A DNA stretch of 8,435 bases from positions 1-8,435 of the forward strand of contig JAQWCP010000046.1 of the NCBI GenBank assembly GCA_028705905.1. The letters run 5' to 3'. The position numbers and the translations under genes were made by a program. The notes under the pieces were generated by a model. It had not been told where the DNA came from. It saw only the letters and a program-made list of their open reading frames with translations, and ran no database searches. Below are positions 6,703 to 8,435 of the stretch, one piece after another (positions within the stretch are counted from its first letter, which is position 1; every line of letters starts with the position of its first letter). The stretch is from Oscillospiraceae bacterium (lineage in GTDB: Bacteria; Bacillota; Clostridia; Oscillospirales; Oscillospiraceae).

Positions 6703-6731
6703 ATTATAAATCAAAAAGTGGAGGCATACAA
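6703..6731 (-). promoter_or_regulatory. Promoter of the bridge RNA (and probably the recombinase)
   Basis: A perfect TATAAT (6708 to 6703) lies 17 bases after TTGTAT (6731 to 6726; 3 of 6 consensus). The predicted start at about 6696-6694 coincides with the first base of the 10-bp terminal stem of the RNA. If the element's left end is at 6724, the -35 box lies in host DNA and would be replaced by right-end sequence in the excised circle. Recombinase expression by read-through past the RNA end is inferred. Confidence 0.6.
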
Positions 6732-6742
6732 CATTTTTCATT

Positions 6743-6754
6743 ACTTGTTTGTGC
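6743..6754. repeat. 12-base word outside the RNA gene, copy 2
   Basis: Exact copy of 6596-6607 in the same orientation, 136 bases away, between the bridge-RNA promoter and the FrhB-like start. If the element ends near 6742, this would be host sequence abutting the left end and identical to the RNA, as a left target guide should be. If the end is at 6724, it is flanking DNA of unclear relation. Confidence 0.55.
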
Positions 6755-6785
6755 CTTGAGCGAAGTGAAAGGAATGGAGAAATAT

Positions 6786-7028
6786 ATGAAAAAGACGATC
6801 GGTGATTTACCTGTTTTATTTAATGAAAAGGAAAACTGCTGCGGCTGCTCCGCATGTTATGCGATCTGTCCCGTGGAAGCCATCTCTATGGAGCCGGATG
6901 AGGAGGGATTCCTCTATCCTGCGGTGGATGCCGGTAAGTGCATTCGTTGCTATAAATGCCTTGCGGTCTGTCGTTTTAAAGAAGAACAGCGGATCAAAGG
7001 CTATTATTCCAGGGGGATTTGTGGGTGA
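6786..7028 (+). CDS. FrhB-like protein, N-terminal ferredoxin part (80 aa), separated from the rest by a frameshift
   Basis: This is the N-terminal portion of a Coenzyme F420 hydrogenase/dehydrogenase beta-subunit-like protein of the type found in polysaccharide clusters. Two 4Fe-4S motifs are visible: CCGCSACYAICP with C18/C19, C21, C24, C28, and CIRCYKCLAVCR with C52, C55, C58, C62 (arginine replaces the usual proline after C62). The ATG at 6786 has GGAG at 6776-6779 with 6-base spacing and gives the usual short lead into LPVLF; in-frame ATG 6774 and TTG 6756 lack a properly spaced ribosome site. The frame ends in TGA at 7026-7028, where family members continue into the FrhB domain. A missing G in the run 7012-7016 would restore one frame of about 404 residues. 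The broken join may be mutation, sequencing error or a real gene split. Confidence 0.75.
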   Translation: MKKTIGDLPVLFNEKENCCGCSACYAICPVEAISMEPDEEGFLYPAVDAGKCIRCYKCLAVCRFKEEQRIKGYYSRGICG

Positions 7029-7999
7029 TGAATTGGGAAGCACCAAAAGTATATGCAGTAAAGCATAAAGATATCAGTACACGCATGGCGTCACGTTCTG
7101 GCGGCATTTTTACGGCATTATCTGATAACATATTGGAGCAGGGCGGAATCGTTTATGGCTGCGTGCTGACGGATGACTTTCTTGCCGCTCATGTCCGCGC
7201 AGAAAAAGCGGAAGACAGGAATCAGATGCGGGGCTCAAAATACATTCAAAGTGACCTCAGGGGTGTATTTAAAATGGTAAGGACCGATTTGGATGCGGGA
7301 AAAAAGGTATTATTTTCTGGTACATCCTGTCAAGTGGCAGGTTTACAAGGTTTTCTTGGCAAAGAATACGATCATCTGTGCTGCGTAGATATCGTATGTC
7401 ATGGAGTGCCGAGTTCAAACGTCTGGAAAGCGTATATAAAATGGCAGGAAAGAAGGAATCATAGCAAGTGTGTGAATGTGGATTTCCGAAATAAGAGGGA
7501 CCACGGGTGGGCAGCCCACATTGAAACGATGATGTTTGCTTCAGGCGCCAAGGTGGACAGCGAGGTTTTTAAAAACTTATTCTACGGACATCATATATTG
7601 AGACCCTGCTGCTATCAATGCCCTTATAAATCCACCATGCATCCCGGTGATATCACCATTGCAGATTATTGGAAAATCAGAAAGGCGGCACCGGGATTTA
7701 ATGACAACCGGGGCGTTTCTCTTGTCTTATTGAATAACGATGACGGCAATGCCGCTTTTGAAGCGGTGAAAGAAGCTGTGGAATACCGCGCATGCCGAAT
7801 TGAAGATAGTTTACAGACCCCGTTGGTCCGGCCATTTGAAAGGCCTGAGTGCAGAGAAGTATTTTGGAAGGACTTTCATAAACGTTCGTTTAGATTCGTA
7901 GCAAAGAAGTATGGGGGCTATGTCCCTGAGAACAGGATTGCTGTGAACGTGAAAAAGTTGAAAAAGAAACTTAAGAGACTGTTAAAAACGCTTACTTAA
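7028..7999 (+). CDS. FrhB/FdhB C-terminal-domain protein (323 aa), downstream part of the split gene
   Basis: It opens with VYAVKHKD and ASRSGGIFTALSD (FrhB_FdhB N-terminal domain). It then shows LFSGTSCQVAGL, the CVDIVCHGVPS loop, and a cysteine cluster CCYQCPYK leading to GDITIADYW, all hallmarks of the family in exopolysaccharide and teichoic-type clusters, where it is thought to act as a flavin/FeS oxidoreductase on a sugar or pyruvylated intermediate. The exact reaction is not known. The ATG at 7028 overlaps the upstream TGA as TGATG, with AGGGGG at 7011-7016 11 bases ahead, so re-initiation is possible; the frame is open upstream of a TTG at 7019. The basic C-terminus (KKLKKKLKRLLKTL) could contact the membrane. 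The GT2 gene starts 11 bases after the stop, so one operon is likely. Confidence 0.82.
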   Translation: MNWEAPKVYAVKHKDISTRMASRSGGIFTALSDNILEQGGIVYGCVLTDDFLAAHVRAEKAEDRNQMRGSKYIQSDLRGVFKMVRTDLDAGKKVLFSGTSCQVAGLQGFLGKEYDHLCCVDIVCHGVPSSNVWKAYIKWQERRNHSKCVNVDFRNKRDHGWAAHIETMMFASGAKVDSEVFKNLFYGHHILRPCCYQCPYKSTMHPGDITIADYWKIRKAAPGFNDNRGVSLVLLNNDDGNAAFEAVKEAVEYRACRIEDSLQTPLVRPFERPECREVFWKDFHKRSFRFVAKKYGGYVPENRIAVNVKKLKKKLKRLLKTLT

Positions 8000-8010
8000 A
8001 GGAGGAGGAC

Positions 8011-8435
8011 ATGCGTAAAATCAGTGTGATTGTACCCGTATATAATGTAGAACGCTACCTGCGTACCTGTATGGACAGTCTTGTAAATCAGACGCTTGAA
8101 GATATCGAAATTATTGTAGTCAATGACGGGAGCCCTGATAACAGCCTGTCGATTCTGGAGGAATATGAGAAAAAGTATGCGGAGAAGGTCTCCGTGTACT
8201 CGATTGAAAACCATGGCGTCAGTTATGCCAGAAATTATGGAGCAGACAGGGCAGAAGGAGAATATCTGCTGTTTGTGGACAGCGATGACTTTGTCGAACC
8301 TCAAATGTGCGAAATGCTTTATGAAAAAGCAGTTAACGATGGAAATGATCTTGTTCTCTGCAGCCGGAATAATATTTATGAAAGCCCGGCGGGAAATGAT
8401 ATCGTGGATCCGTATGAGATGATGACGGCAAGTCA
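8011..8435 (+). CDS. Family 2 glycosyltransferase, N-terminal 141 residues (3' truncated by window)
   Basis: It transfers a sugar from a nucleotide donor during surface-polysaccharide assembly in the cytoplasm or at the membrane face. The GT-A fold is clear: ISVIVPVYNVERYL at 4-17, VNDGSPDNS at 41-49 (nucleotide-binding aspartate), NHGVSYARN at 69-77, and the DXD-type FVDSDDF at 88-94 that binds the metal and donor. AAAGGAGG at 7998-8005 precedes the ATG by 5 bases and overlaps the stop of the FrhB-like gene, indicating tight coupling. The C-terminal acceptor-binding part lies beyond the window, so sugar and acceptor cannot be guessed. Confidence 0.93.
   Translation, partial: MRKISVIVPVYNVERYLRTCMDSLVNQTLEDIEIIVVNDGSPDNSLSILEEYEKKYAEKVSVYSIENHGVSYARNYGADRAEGEYLLFVDSDDFVEPQMCEMLYEKAVNDGNDLVLCSRNNIYESPAGNDIVDPYEMMTAS

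Larger units (their letters stand above)
5127..6724 (-). mobile_element. IS110-family insertion sequence with bridge-RNA locus (boundaries approximate)
   Basis: The element contains an IS110 recombinase gene, a structured non-coding RNA locus upstream of it, and a short non-coding tail after the stop, the layout of the IS110 (not IS1111) group. Terminal inverted repeats are absent, as expected. The right end is placed at about 5127-5130, because the RNA's candidate donor guide is identical to 5130-5138. The left end is placed at about 6721-6724, because GAGG occurs both there and at 5127-5130 and could be, or contain, the short shared core such elements leave. A left end near 6742 is also possible (see the 12-base repeat). 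It sits in the intergenic region between the LicC-like and FrhB-like genes and breaks neither. Its AT-rich composition differs from both neighbours, consistent with transfer. Confidence 0.75.

Noticed and set aside
6756..6785. TTG 6756 or ATG 6774 as start of the FrhB-like N-terminal part
   Set aside because: TTG has no suitable ribosome site and the GGA before ATG 6774 is directly adjacent to it; ATG 6786 has GGAG with correct spacing and the usual family N-terminus.

Overview
The window looks like chromosomal DNA of a Lachnospiraceae-type member of Clostridia (Bacillota). The coding style is mid-GC with strong AGGAGG-like ribosome sites, a diadenylate cyclase/YbbR gene pair is present, and a two-ferredoxin-cluster FrhB-like protein sits beside a family-2 glycosyltransferase. 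No rRNA, tRNA or CRISPR array was seen.

Positions 1-4148 are a plus-strand block. It starts with the 3' end of a ComF-family phosphoribosyltransferase gene, followed by a promoter and what looks like one operon: two uncharacterised membrane proteins joined by an ATGA overlap, the c-di-AMP synthase CdaA, its YbbR-domain partner CdaR (overlapping cdaA by 23 bases), and an HPr-family phosphocarrier. The block makes the second messenger c-di-AMP at the membrane. The usual third partner glmM is absent and an HPr gene occupies its place. A strong hairpin terminator at 4179-4225, with T-rich tails on both strands, separates the block from the convergent gene that follows.

Positions 4242-4973 (minus strand) hold a LicC-like nucleotidyltransferase with a near-consensus promoter. 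From 6786 on the plus strand lies the start of a surface-polysaccharide style cluster: an FrhB/FdhB-like iron-sulfur protein split into two overlapping reading frames, then a GT2 glycosyltransferase cut by the window end. These genes and the LicC-like gene diverge from a shared intergenic region.

That intergenic region is occupied by an IS110-family insertion sequence (about 5127-6724, boundaries inferred), which is visibly more AT-rich than its surroundings. The recombinase has a D/E/D/D RuvC-like site and a candidate catalytic serine. Upstream of it lies a stretch of about 185 bases that reads as a bridge-RNA gene. It has a TATAAT box, a 10-bp perfect terminal stem that starts at the expected transcription start, a multi-stem interior, and a T-tract right after the closing stem. 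A 9-nt segment in its second internal loop is identical to DNA just beyond the recombinase stop codon, as expected for a donor guide. A 12-nt segment of its first loop recurs just outside the other end of the element. This programmable-RNA recombinase system is the most notable content of the window.
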